DNA of 9,910 nucleotides from an uncultured Oscillospiraceae bacterium. GTDB taxonomy: Bacteria > Bacillota > Clostridia > Oscillospirales > Ruminococcaceae. Location of the stretch: the NCBI GenBank assembly GCA_900543295.1, contig UQQY01000079.1:1-9910 (forward strand). The letters run 5' to 3'. The notes under the pieces were generated by a model, which saw only the letters and a program-made list of their open reading frames with translations, had not been told where the DNA came from and did no database searches. This document shows positions 1-6,665 of this stretch, piece by piece; position 1 is the first letter of the stretch, and every line of letters begins with the position of its first letter. The translations under genes and the position numbers were made by a program.

Positions 1-662
1 TAAGCAATGCGTCCGGTTATTCCAATCGCTCGGTTGCAGAGCTTGCGCTCTGCATGATGCTCACTCTTTTGCGCAGCGTGCCGCAGGTTGACGCGCGCTG
101 CAGGGCAGGTGGCACGAAAGATGGACTGGTAGGTTGTGAGCTGCATGGAAAGACCGTGGGAATCGTGGGACTGGGCGCTATCGGACAGACGACCGCCGCG
201 CTCTGCCATGCGTTTGGCTGCCGCGTCGTCGCCTATAATCCTCGTCCGAAGGAGGCTCCCTCTTATATTGAGCAGCTTCCTCTCGACGAAGTACTCGCAC
301 AGTCGGACATTGTGACGCTGCACTGCCCCTTAAACGATACGACCCGCGGCATGATCGGCGCGGACGAGCTCGCGAAAATGAAATCCTCTGCCTTTTTAAT
401 CAACACGGCGCGCGGCCCTGTTGTGGACAGCGCTGCTTTGGCAGATGCGTTGAATAGAGGCGCAATTGCCGGCGCCGGCATCGACGTCTTTGAGGCGGAG
501 CCGCCGCTCGAGCCGTCTCATCCGCTGCTGCACGCGAAAAATACTGTGGTGACGCCGCATGTAGCCTTTGCAACAAAGGAGTCCATGCTTCTGCGGGCCG
601 AGATTGTGTTTGATACGCTGCATGCGTGGTTAAACGACAAGCGCAAAAACGTTATTCTGTAA
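1..662 (+). CDS. D-2-hydroxyacid dehydrogenase, NAD(P)-dependent (C-terminal part)
   Basis: The reading frame is open to the left window edge (first complete codon at 3), so the gene starts outside; 219 codons are visible before TAA at 660-662. The ATG at 54 is internal, because conserved family sequence (SNASGYSNRSVAELALCMM) precedes it. The fragment carries the nucleotide-binding Rossmann domain with the glycine motif GLGAIG, then the catalytic set of the D-isomer 2-hydroxyacid dehydrogenase family: Arg in NTARG, Glu in DVFEAEPP and His in TPHVAFAT. Family members interconvert 2-keto acids and D-2-hydroxy acids (D-lactate, phosphoglycerate, hydroxypyruvate) in the cytoplasm. The substrate cannot be decided here. 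The absence of a C-terminal ACT domain argues against long-type SerA. The position that is usually Asp at the end of the second Rossmann strand reads Asn (VVAYNPRPK), which may shift cofactor preference toward NADP. The gene ends 15 bp before a strong terminator, so it is the last gene of its transcript. Confidence 0.9.
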   Translation, partial: SNASGYSNRSVAELALCMMLTLLRSVPQVDARCRAGGTKDGLVGCELHGKTVGIVGLGAIGQTTAALCHAFGCRVVAYNPRPKEAPSYIEQLPLDEVLAQSDIVTLHCPLNDTTRGMIGADELAKMKSSAFLINTARGPVVDSAALADALNRGAIAGAGIDVFEAEPPLEPSHPLLHAKNTVVTPHVAFATKESMLLRAEIVFDTLHAWLNDKRKNVIL

Positions 663-677
663 CCATCAACTCTATGC

Positions 678-710
678 AAAAGCCCATGTCCGAAACGGAC
701 ATGGGCTTTT
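678..710. terminator. Intrinsic terminator, perfect 15-bp stem
   Basis: The arms 678-692 and 696-710 are exact reverse complements around an AAA loop. The stem has a GC-rich core (GCCCATGTCCG) and ends in four A on the left and four T on the right, so it could work in both directions. It follows the dehydrogenase stop codon by 15 bp. It also lies about 105 bp downstream of the convergent AraC-family gene, for which no nearer T-tailed hairpin is visible. Confidence 0.88.
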
Positions 711-763
711 GTCTCAGTGCAACGCATTTTTACTGCTCCGCAATAAAAACAATTATAATGGCA

Positions 764-782
764 GTGCCCCTCGTCGGGGCAC
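764..782. repeat. Small GC-rich inverted repeat in the convergent intergenic region
   Basis: GTGCCCC (764-770) and GGGGCAC (776-782) pair perfectly around the 5-base loop TCGTC. The hairpin sits 33 bp past the AraC-family stop codon. On the minus strand it is followed by TGCCATTATAATTG rather than an immediate T run, so it is not a classical terminator. It may protect the 3' end of the regulator mRNA or pause polymerase ahead of the stronger hairpin at 678-710. Confidence 0.4.
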
Positions 783-814
783 ATAGCCGAAAAAATAGCC
801 TTTGGTGATTGCGA

Positions 815-1639
815 TTACTTTTTATTATATTTTTTGCGGTAGGCTTGAGGAGAGAGACCGTAAATTTCCTTAAAAACCCGCCAGAAATAGCTGTAATTAT
901 GAAATCCGGCTTCCAGCATTACCGTCTCGGCCGGATCGTCTGATAAAAGTAGACGCTTCTTTGACTGCTCCAGTCGATAGCGTATCACATACTGCATTGG
1001 CGTAAGCTGTGTAATTTCCTTAAACAGCTTACAAAAATAATATACACTGTAGCCTGCGGCATCCGCAAGCTCCTGTAAAGTGATGCGTTCGCTGTAATGT
1101 GCCTGCACGTAGGAAAGGGCATGCCTGACTGGCAGTAGATACTTGTCCGCCTCGTTTGATGATGACGAAGGAATTTCGTCCTGCATCTGCCGCAGCAGAA
1201 AAGCCAGCAATCTTAAAATGTTGGCTTTCCACAGCAGTTTCTGCGCGTCAGTGGCGCGCAAAGGAAGACAAAGCGATGCAAAATAGGAAAAGTCAGCCGG
1301 ACTGTCCGTGGTATTTTGAAGAACGGGCGGCAAACGCCGGAATGCATTGAAGGTGTCTTTGGTCTCATTTAAGTCAAACTCTACATAAAGCGAACGGTAT
1401 ACGCCGATTCCCTCCACCACCATGCCCGGAAAGCGAAAGAACACAGACTGCGGCTCGGTTGGGATTGGAATACTGTCCGTCAGAATGTATCCGCTGCGGG
1501 AGGAGACAATATATTCAATCTCATAGTGCGCTACCGTGCGCTGTCCATAGGTATCGCTGCTGTACAGATGCGGGTTTTCCCCTGAATCATGCCATGCGAA
1601 AAACACGGGAGAAAGACGGTCTATATGCAGTTCTTCCAT
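815..1639 (-). CDS. AraC-family transcriptional regulator
   Basis: This is a 274-aa cytoplasmic DNA-binding protein. The C-terminal ~100 residues form the AraC/XylS double helix-turn-helix domain. The first HTH is at about 187-208 (LQELADAAGYSVYYFCKLFK) and the second at about 236-259, ending in the family signature FHNYSYFWRVFKEIYGLSPQAYR. The N-terminal ~150 residues look like a sugar-sensing cupin-type domain with no close similarity that I can name. The ATG at 1639 is preceded by GGGAG ten bases upstream. The gene diverges from the GH120 beta-xylosidase gene, and the gap between them contains a spaced direct repeat suited to an AraC-type dimer. It is therefore inferred to activate the xylosidase in response to a xylo-oligosaccharide-type ligand and possibly to control itself. 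Family assignment is firm; ligand and target are inferred from context. Confidence 0.93.
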   Translation of the reverse strand: MEELHIDRLSPVFFAWHDSGENPHLYSSDTYGQRTVAHYEIEYIVSSRSGYILTDSIPIPTEPQSVFFRFPGMVVEGIGVYRSLYVEFDLNETKDTFNAFRRLPPVLQNTTDSPADFSYFASLCLPLRATDAQKLLWKANILRLLAFLLRQMQDEIPSSSSNEADKYLLPVRHALSYVQAHYSERITLQELADAAGYSVYYFCKLFKEITQLTPMQYVIRYRLEQSKKRLLLSDDPAETVMLEAGFHNYSYFWRVFKEIYGLSPQAYRKKYNKK

Positions 1640-1713
1640 AAAAGATTTGCTCCCTTCGCATTATCGGTTATACAGTCCGTTTGAGTTACACTGTCAGCAG
1701 AATTTCAAAATAT

Positions 1714-1719
1714 ATTATA
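1714..1719 (-). promoter_or_regulatory. Possible -10 box for the AraC-family gene
   Basis: The minus strand reads TATAAT at 1719-1714, about 75 bp upstream of the regulator's ATG. The expected -35 position (1742-1737, TACACT) is poor and overlaps the distal GCAAAATAG repeat, which would allow autoregulation. The region is A/T-rich, so a chance match is possible. A second weak candidate is TATAAC at 1672-1667. Confidence 0.25.
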
Positions 1720-1727
1720 TCACATTA

Positions 1728-1761
1728 CCGCAAAATAGTGTAGATAAGCAGCAAAATAGCG
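1728..1761 (+). promoter_or_regulatory. Candidate AraC-type operator: two direct half-sites 21 bp apart
   Basis: GCAAAATAG occurs identically at 1730-1738 and 1751-1759, an offset of 21 bp or two helical turns. Allowing for flanks, C-N-GCAAAATAG-N-G matches at 11 of 13 positions (1728-1740 and 1749-1761). AraC-family activators typically bind two direct half-sites about 21 bp apart, with the proximal one overlapping the -35 region. Here the proximal copy overlaps by about 3 bp the -35 position (1759-1764) implied by the -10 box TATGAT at 1782-1787. The divergent AraC-family gene next door is the obvious candidate binder. A partial third copy, CAAAATA, lies at 1706-1712 but is out of phase (25 bp). 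Confidence 0.55.
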
Positions 1762-1787
1762 GATGGGAAAACCTGCGTACATATGAT
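1759..1787 (+). promoter_or_regulatory. Candidate activator-dependent promoter of the GH120 gene
   Basis: TATGAT at 1782-1787 matches the -10 consensus at five of six positions. The hexamer 17 bp upstream (1759-1764, GCGGAT) does not resemble TTGACA. A good -10 with a missing -35 is usual for promoters that need an activator at -35, which fits the half-site at 1749-1761. Transcription would start near 1794, giving a leader of about 38 nt. Confidence 0.4.
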
Positions 1788-1831
1788 AAGCTAACAGTAA
1801 AGCAGATTACTGCAATTTGGAGGGAATATTT

Positions 1832-3697
1832 ATGTTTTATTATGTGTCACAAAAAAATGCCGGGCCGGGCGACGGGAGCAGAGAAAATCCGTTTCGTACA
1901 ATCGGGCAGGCTGCGGATGTTGCCATGCCGGGCGACACGATTGTCATCGGCGGCGGTACTTATCGTGAATGGGTCAATCCGAAAAACGGCGGACTCGGCA
2001 ATAACCAGCGCATTGTCTATATCAATGCAGAGGGAGAACATCCCGTTATCAGCGGCGCAGAAGTTATCGGAGGCTGGGCGCCGTTCGAGGGCGGCGTATG
2101 GCGTACCGAGGTAGACAATACGCTGTTTGGCGAATATAACCCCTATGCAGACGAAATATTTGGCGACTGGTATGATGGACTGGGACAGACGCATCATACG
2201 GGCGAGGTGTTTTTGAACGGCACAGCGATGTATGAGGCAGCTTCGCTTGCGGCGCTTTCGGAAAATGTCGGAACAGCGGAAAGGATGTTCCGCTGGTTCG
2301 CGATTGTCGAAGAGGAGAAAACGGTATTCTATGGCGATTTTGGCGGAAAGAATCCAAACGATTGCTGTACGGAGATCAGTGTGAGGCCGTATTGCTTTTT
2401 TCCGCAGAAAGAAGGAATTAATTTTATCACGGTATCCGGCCTTACGATGTGCAGAGCCGCTACCCAGTGGGCTCCGCCGACTGCGTTTCAGCCGGGGCTG
2501 ATTGGCCCTCACTGGAGTAAGGGATGGATCATCGAAAACTGTAAAATACATGATTCCAAGTGCAGCGGCATCAGCCTTGGGAAAAAACATGATTTAAAGG
2601 ATAACTGCTGGTCGATCAATCCTGAAAAGGGCGGCGCGCAGACTTATACGGAGATCATTTTTTCCAATCTCCGCGACGGCTGGAGCCGTGAAAAAATAGG
2701 CGGCCACATTGTCCGAAACAATGAAATCTATCATTGCGGACAGGCCGGCATCGTCGGCTGTATGGGCGGCGCTTTTTCAGATATTGTCGGGAATCATATT
2801 CATCACATCAATATCCGGCATGAGTTTTCCGGCGCGGAGATGGCGGGAATTAAGCTGCATGCCGCAATTGATACCGTTATTGAAAAAAACGTCATACATG
2901 ACTGCAACCGCGGGCTGTGGCTCGACTGGGAAGCGCAGGGAGCCGCCGTGCGAAAGAATGTGTTTTTCCGCAACGACGAGGAAGAGGATCTTTTTATAGA
3001 GGTTTGTCACGGTCCCTGTATGGTGGAAAACAATCTCCTGCTCTCTTTGCGGAGCTTTCTTGACGTATCACAGGGCACTGCCTGCGTGCACAATTTGTTT
3101 GCGGGAAAAATATATGCTGTTCCGGATACAAACCGTTTTACCATGTATCATCTTCCGCATTCGACAATGGTTGGAGGCGTCATGCTGGTTTACGGCGGCG
3201 ACGACAGATTTTTCAACAATATCTTTGTTGGACAGCGCGATGAGAACAAGCATCGCGGCAGTTGCGGGACAAAGGCTTATGAAAGCTATCGTGACAACAA
3301 AATCGCCCGGAAAACCATGGATAACGATACGCCGGCGGCGGACATCGGAGAAACACTGCCGGTAAAAATGCGCGACAATCTCTATCTGAATGGGGCGGTT
3401 CATTGGCCGCACGAGCAAAACCCGCATGTTGTCTCCGATTTCCATGCAGAGCTTACGATAGCCGAAGAGGAAGGCCATTTCTGGCTTTGCACAAATCTTG
3501 GCGGAATGGTGAACGGACTGCTTGCAGACCAGGTAACGACCACAGAGCTCGGAAAGGCGTTTGAACCGGATCAGGCATATGAAAACCGCGACGGTTCTCC
3601 TGTTTTGGTGGACAGTGATTTTTCCGATTGTCCCCGTGCCGAGAAAACAACGGTCGGTCCGTTTGAGCATTACAGCGAAAAGATCTTTTTGGCATAA
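1832..3697 (+). CDS. GH120-family beta-xylosidase, right-handed beta-helix fold
   Basis: This is a 621-aa protein without a signal peptide, so it should act in the cytoplasm, releasing xylose from the non-reducing ends of imported xylo-oligosaccharides. The start is ATG 1832, placed by GGAGGG at 1819-1824 with a 7-base gap; the in-frame TTG at 1817 overlaps that binding site. The N-terminus (YYVSQKNAGPGDGSRENPF, then MPGDTIVIGGGTYREWVNP) is the usual entry into a parallel beta-helix. From memory, the body closely follows the Thermoanaerobacterium saccharolyticum GH120 enzyme XylC: FGEYNPYADEIFGDW, WAPPTAFQPGLIGPHWSKGW, AGIKLHAAID, GLWLDWEAQG and YHLPHST are shared or nearly so. The nucleophile and acid/base of XylC (Asp382 and Glu405, recalled) fall at Asp365 in LWLDWEAQG and Glu390 in LFIEVCHGP. 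The spacing between them is 25 residues instead of 23, through an acidic insertion (NDEEED). Activity on arabinosides or other pentosides cannot be excluded. The gene is alone on its strand, diverges from the AraC-family gene and ends at a strong terminator. Confidence 0.88.
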   Translation: MFYYVSQKNAGPGDGSRENPFRTIGQAADVAMPGDTIVIGGGTYREWVNPKNGGLGNNQRIVYINAEGEHPVISGAEVIGGWAPFEGGVWRTEVDNTLFGEYNPYADEIFGDWYDGLGQTHHTGEVFLNGTAMYEAASLAALSENVGTAERMFRWFAIVEEEKTVFYGDFGGKNPNDCCTEISVRPYCFFPQKEGINFITVSGLTMCRAATQWAPPTAFQPGLIGPHWSKGWIIENCKIHDSKCSGISLGKKHDLKDNCWSINPEKGGAQTYTEIIFSNLRDGWSREKIGGHIVRNNEIYHCGQAGIVGCMGGAFSDIVGNHIHHINIRHEFSGAEMAGIKLHAAIDTVIEKNVIHDCNRGLWLDWEAQGAAVRKNVFFRNDEEEDLFIEVCHGPCMVENNLLLSLRSFLDVSQGTACVHNLFAGKIYAVPDTNRFTMYHLPHSTMVGGVMLVYGGDDRFFNNIFVGQRDENKHRGSCGTKAYESYRDNKIARKTMDNDTPAADIGETLPVKMRDNLYLNGAVHWPHEQNPHVVSDFHAELTIAEEEGHFWLCTNLGGMVNGLLADQVTTTELGKAFEPDQAYENRDGSPVLVDSDFSDCPRAEKTTVGPFEHYSEKIFLA

Positions 3698-3700
3698 GCA

Positions 3701-3747
3701 AAAAAACTCATTGTATATCAGCGAAAATGATATACAATGAGTTTTTT
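3701..3747. terminator. Bidirectional intrinsic terminator, perfect 20-bp stem
   Basis: The arms 3701-3720 and 3728-3747 are exact reverse complements around the loop GCGAAAA. Each strand ends in a run of six T after the stem core ACTCATTGTATATCA. It lies between the converging GH120 gene (stop 3697) and the TrhA-like gene. The TrhA stop codon (minus-strand TGA at 3749-3747) abuts the T run, so the terminator serves both transcripts. Confidence 0.93.
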
Positions 3748-4403
3748 CATAGAATGACATAAAACAGGATGGAAAGATAGTGCGCAACGCTCCCAAATAA
3801 AACAAACAGGTGCCAGATGCCGTGGAACCAGCGCCGCTTTTTCTGCACGTAGAAAAAGATGCCGCCCGTATAAAAAAGCCCGCCGATCAGCAAAAGCCAA
3901 AGTCCGCCCGGGCGCATAGTGACAATCATCGGCTTTGCTGCGATAACAACCGCCCAACCGGACGCAATATATAAAATGAGCGACAATTTTTTAAACCGTT
4001 CGATGCTGACAGCGTTGAAAACAATACCGATCACCGCGCTTCCCCATACAAGCCCGAACACAACCCAGCCGAGCGGTCCGCGCAGCGTAACCAGTGAAAT
4101 CGGCGTATAGGTTCCGGCAATCAGCAGAAAGATCGACGAATGATCCAGCACCCGCATGACACGTTTGGCGCGCGCATTGGTGATCGCATGATACAGTGTG
4201 GACATGGTATACAGCACAATCAGAGAAAAGCCGTACACCGCTGAGGACACAATTCCCCATGCGTCAGAAAAGAACGCGGCAAGCACGATCAAGAGCGCCG
4301 TGCCGCAGGCAGCGAAGACCGCCCCTGCGCCGTGCGAAATGGAATTTAGAATCTCTTCTCCTGTCGAATACTGTTTTTGCTTAGGCAAAACGCGATTGTT
4401 CAA
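3747..4403 (-). CDS. trhA: Hemolysin III / TrhA-family integral membrane protein
   Basis: This 218-aa protein has about seven hydrophobic segments and belongs to the hemolysin III (PAQR-like, CREST superfamily) group. The family's probable metal ligands are present: Ser68 and His72 (STLYH), Asp87 (LDHSSIFLLIAGTYTP) and His194/His198 (HGIWH). The N-terminal EEILNSISHG block is also characteristic. Bacterial members have been linked to membrane fluidity/energetics, and the hemolysin name is historical; no virulence role should be read from it. The start is TTG at 4403, supported by GGAGG nine bases upstream, and no in-frame ATG lies near the N-terminus. The start overlaps the stop of the DUF3048 gene (TTGA), so translation is probably coupled. 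It is the last gene of the minus-strand group and ends at the 20-bp terminator. Confidence 0.92.
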   Translation of the reverse strand: MNNRVLPKQKQYSTGEEILNSISHGAGAVFAACGTALLIVLAAFFSDAWGIVSSAVYGFSLIVLYTMSTLYHAITNARAKRVMRVLDHSSIFLLIAGTYTPISLVTLRGPLGWVVFGLVWGSAVIGIVFNAVSIERFKKLSLILYIASGWAVVIAAKPMIVTMRPGGLWLLLIGGLFYTGGIFFYVQKKRRWFHGIWHLFVLFGSVAHYLSILFYVIL

Positions 4404-5461
4404 TGATCTTCGCCTCCGTTTATCGCAAGCTTTGCTTCAAATTCGGACGGAATGACGCAAAACCATGTCTGTCCCGGCGTCACCCTGCATTCGGATCCGT
4501 CCGCGGCAAGCACCTTGATGGGGCTCTGTTCATCCGCTTTCCGGAAAGTTACCTTCTGCATCTTTCCGTTGGTAAAATAGTACCCATGTCCGCTTGCCAG
4601 ATTGATCTCCTTGTGCAGGCCGTCCGACATCAGCGACACATCCGTATACATCAAAAAGACGTTTTTTACTCTGACGGCTTCTCCGGTTGTCTCGTCGATA
4701 TGGTCGCCGCCATACTGACCTTTTTTGTACAGGCCGGAGGCTGCGTCATAGGTAAAGGAAGGCGTGCAGATGCCGGACATTGGCGCGCTCACAGAAAGCG
4801 CGCTCACCGTCATGGAAGCATCTGCCGTTTCCTCAAAATCAAAAAGAGGAGAGAGCGGGGCGGAAAGCGCAGTACGGATCTCCTTTTTTTCAATACCTGC
4901 CAGAAGCAGCGCTGCATCCGAGAAATAGCAGTGCTCGCGCGCCTTTTTTCTGGCGCGCTCGCTGTCAAAGCGGAATGCGGTGTTGGAGTAGGCAAGTCCG
5001 TCAATGTCGTCTACATCGAATTTGGCAATCGCGCTTTTAGCGGCCTCGCTTCCGCCGAAGTGCAGATAAATCGCGTCAAGCGGAAGCGCCAATTCCACAT
5101 AGTCGTGTCTGGCGGAACGGATTGACCCGATTTCCGGCAAATCGTGATAGTCCGAGAAAACTGCCATCAGCCGCGTAATACCGCCTTCAACTGGCATTTC
5201 ATAGACAATGTCGGCCTTGCTGATGCCGCGCTGAGGCAGAGACTGCTCAATGTTATTGACCATGACAGCCACCGGGCGGTTTAAGAGCAAGGATTTATCA
5301 TAGCCTGCTTCGCCGGTCAAAGGAGAGTAATAAACCTCCTTTTCCGGCTCAGAGGATACCGGATCAGAGGGTAGTCTCGTTTCTTCTACTGTTCTGCATG
5401 CGCCTGCTGCAACAGCCAGCAGCAGAGCGACCGCTGCCGCAAAGATTCTTTTGCACTTCAT
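4400..5461 (-). CDS. DUF3048-domain lipoprotein, YerB-like
   Basis: This 353-aa protein has a signal peptide (MKCKRIF, then a hydrophobic stretch to residue 21) ending in AGAC, so Cys22 is the probable lipidation site; the lipobox is slightly atypical (Ala at -3). A short Ser/Pro/Glu linker follows. The DUF3048 N-terminal domain spans about 44-190, with the family blocks YYSPLTGE, RPVAVMVNN, RGISKADIVYEMPVEGGITR and IGSIRSARHDY. The C-terminal DUF3048 domain (about 230-350) includes KNVFLMYTDV and the closing QTWFCVIP block. It should sit outside the membrane. Bacillus subtilis YerB belongs to this family; I know of no firmly established biochemical activity. ATG 5461 is preceded by AGGAGG eight bases upstream. 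It lies 43 bp after the DHHW gene and overlaps the TrhA start by 4 bp. Confidence 0.9.
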   Translation of the reverse strand: MKCKRIFAAAVALLLAVAAGACRTVEETRLPSDPVSSEPEKEVYYSPLTGEAGYDKSLLLNRPVAVMVNNIEQSLPQRGISKADIVYEMPVEGGITRLMAVFSDYHDLPEIGSIRSARHDYVELALPLDAIYLHFGGSEAAKSAIAKFDVDDIDGLAYSNTAFRFDSERARKKAREHCYFSDAALLLAGIEKKEIRTALSAPLSPLFDFEETADASMTVSALSVSAPMSGICTPSFTYDAASGLYKKGQYGGDHIDETTGEAVRVKNVFLMYTDVSLMSDGLHKEINLASGHGYYFTNGKMQKVTFRKADEQSPIKVLAADGSECRVTPGQTWFCVIPSEFEAKLAINGGEDH

Positions 5462-5504
5462 GCTGGATTCCTCCTGTCAGGTTAAGCGCGGTTACAAGAA
5501 CCGC

Positions 5505-6638
5505 TCAATACGCCATAACTTTCTTTAAGCTGGTGTCACCCGTAAATGTCCCTACATTATATAAAAAGAGCGCCTGATCATATTCTGAAAGATCGAGATA
5601 TTCCGAAAGCGGCACATTCATATACCGCAGATCCACTACCGCAATTTCCTCATAGTGCAGTGTTAAAAACTGCATAACGGAGTTTGCAAAGCTGTCCTTA
5701 AAAACAATCAGCTTTTTTCCGTTTGCCACGTTTGTTTTAATCTGAATTAAGCCGTTGTTCTGTCCAAGAAACACAGTATATTTATCCTTGCCCTCTAAAT
5801 TCTCCCGAAAAAAGATCGAAGCATACGTCTGCTTGTTTTTACCGTTGTAGCGAATGACGTCGGTCACCGGATCGCCCTGCGAATAGGTGTAGAGATCGAT
5901 GGAATCCGCCAATTCCTCGCCGCAAAGCGCTTTTGAGTAGAGTGTGCCGAGAAAATCATGGGAGACATGTTCGATATTGAACATGTCCGACGTTGCGGCC
6001 TTAAAGCCCAGCGGCTTTGACAGCGCCGTATAGCCGAGATACGCGCCATAGCTTGTCCAGTGATGATCCGTCCGGTAGAAAATGTACTCCTTCTGATGCG
6101 CAGATAAAACGGTATAGGCGTCAACGGTATTTACATCGGAAAGTTGATCGTAGAACGAACGGATATATTCCGTTTGGCCGACCCGCGGCGCAAAAGCGGG
6201 AAGCTTCTGCGGATAGATCGCCTCCGCAGTGGGTACCAGCATGACCGTAGTTTGCAGCGTATCGGCATGCTTTTTTGCAAAAGCGTTGATTGCTTCGGCG
6301 TTTCCTTTGGTAATTTCTTTATCCGGCTGTGCGATGTTTTCGATCAGCATATTTTCGCAGATATAAACGCCGCCGATTTCCCGCTTTCCGGCGGTATAGT
6401 CAATGGCCGTTTTAGCTTTTGCAATCTGCTCACGCAGAAAAATGTGATCTGCAAGATATTTTTCCGTCTGATCCATAAAGGACTTGTCAAAAATACTTGA
6501 TACCGAAAGTACGGGCGCAGACGCGAGAGAACGGTTTTCAAGCTCCGAAAAGCTCTGCTTGGGCAAAAAAAGCGTTACAACGGGAAAGAGGAGAATTACG
6601 GCGAAAAATACCGCCGCCAGAATTTTTTTGGACGTCAT
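5505..6638 (-). CDS. DHHW-family protein, AlgJ/AlgX-like partner of an MBOAT acyltransferase
   Basis: This 377-aa protein has one N-terminal membrane segment (about 5-25) followed by an extracytoplasmic domain. Right after the anchor comes FSELENRSLASAP, the usual opening of DHHW proteins. The namesake motif is at 191-194 (TDHHWTSYGAY), and a candidate nucleophile is Ser316 in FKDSFANS. In AlgJ/AlgX, an equivalent Asp-His pair and downstream Ser form an SGNH-like acetyl-transfer site. The MLVPTAEAIYP block (about 133-143) also fits that fold. It is inferred to pass acyl groups delivered by the neighbouring MBOAT protein to an exported surface polymer. The ATG at 6638 has AGGAAG about ten bases upstream. 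It lies 27 bp after the MBOAT gene. The polymer is unknown, and I did not see glycosyltransferase or synthase genes nearby. Confidence 0.88.
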   Translation of the reverse strand: MTSKKILAAVFFAVILLFPVVTLFLPKQSFSELENRSLASAPVLSVSSIFDKSFMDQTEKYLADHIFLREQIAKAKTAIDYTAGKREIGGVYICENMLIENIAQPDKEITKGNAEAINAFAKKHADTLQTTVMLVPTAEAIYPQKLPAFAPRVGQTEYIRSFYDQLSDVNTVDAYTVLSAHQKEYIFYRTDHHWTSYGAYLGYTALSKPLGFKAATSDMFNIEHVSHDFLGTLYSKALCGEELADSIDLYTYSQGDPVTDVIRYNGKNKQTYASIFFRENLEGKDKYTVFLGQNNGLIQIKTNVANGKKLIVFKDSFANSVMQFLTLHYEEIAVVDLRYMNVPLSEYLDLSEYDQALFLYNVGTFTGDTSLKKVMAY

Positions 6639-6665
6639 GAATGTTGCGCTTCCTTTCTTCCGTTA

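Noticed and set aside
754..759. TATAAT on the plus strand as a promoter
   Set aside because: There is no matching -35 and no gene downstream on that strand; it would only give antisense RNA to the regulator gene, and the region is A/T-rich enough for a chance match.
1817..1831. In-frame TTG start five codons before the GH120 ATG
   Set aside because: The TTG overlaps the GGAGGG ribosome binding site, which is ideally spaced for ATG 1832, and the protein family begins at the FYYVSQ strand.
1847..2590. 247-codon open frame on the minus strand
   Set aside because: It is antisense to the conserved GH120 N-terminal half, and its composition is not protein-like.
1832..3697. Pectate lyase, alginate lyase or phage tail-spike beta-helix protein
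   Set aside because: The N-terminal beta-helix entry is shared with those groups, but the internal blocks around residues 345-395 match GH120, and there are no phage genes or signal peptide.
3068..3805. 245-codon open frame on the minus strand
   Set aside because: It runs antisense to the conserved C-terminal part of the GH120 gene and through the bidirectional terminator, with no recognisable domain.
3747..4403. Virulence-type hemolysin
   Set aside because: The hemolysin III name is historical; conserved membrane and metal-ligand motifs place the protein in the PAQR-like TrhA family, and nothing in the window suggests a toxin locus.
4403..5125. 240-codon open frame on the plus strand
   Set aside because: It lies wholly opposite the well-recognised DUF3048 lipoprotein gene, resembles no family, and the translation has the Arg/Cys/His-rich composition of an antisense shadow.
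5488..5504. Hairpin GCGGTT/AACCGC between the DHHW and DUF3048 genes as a terminator
   Set aside because: The stem is only 6 bp and no T run follows on the minus strand, so it is unlikely to stop transcription inside the gene group.
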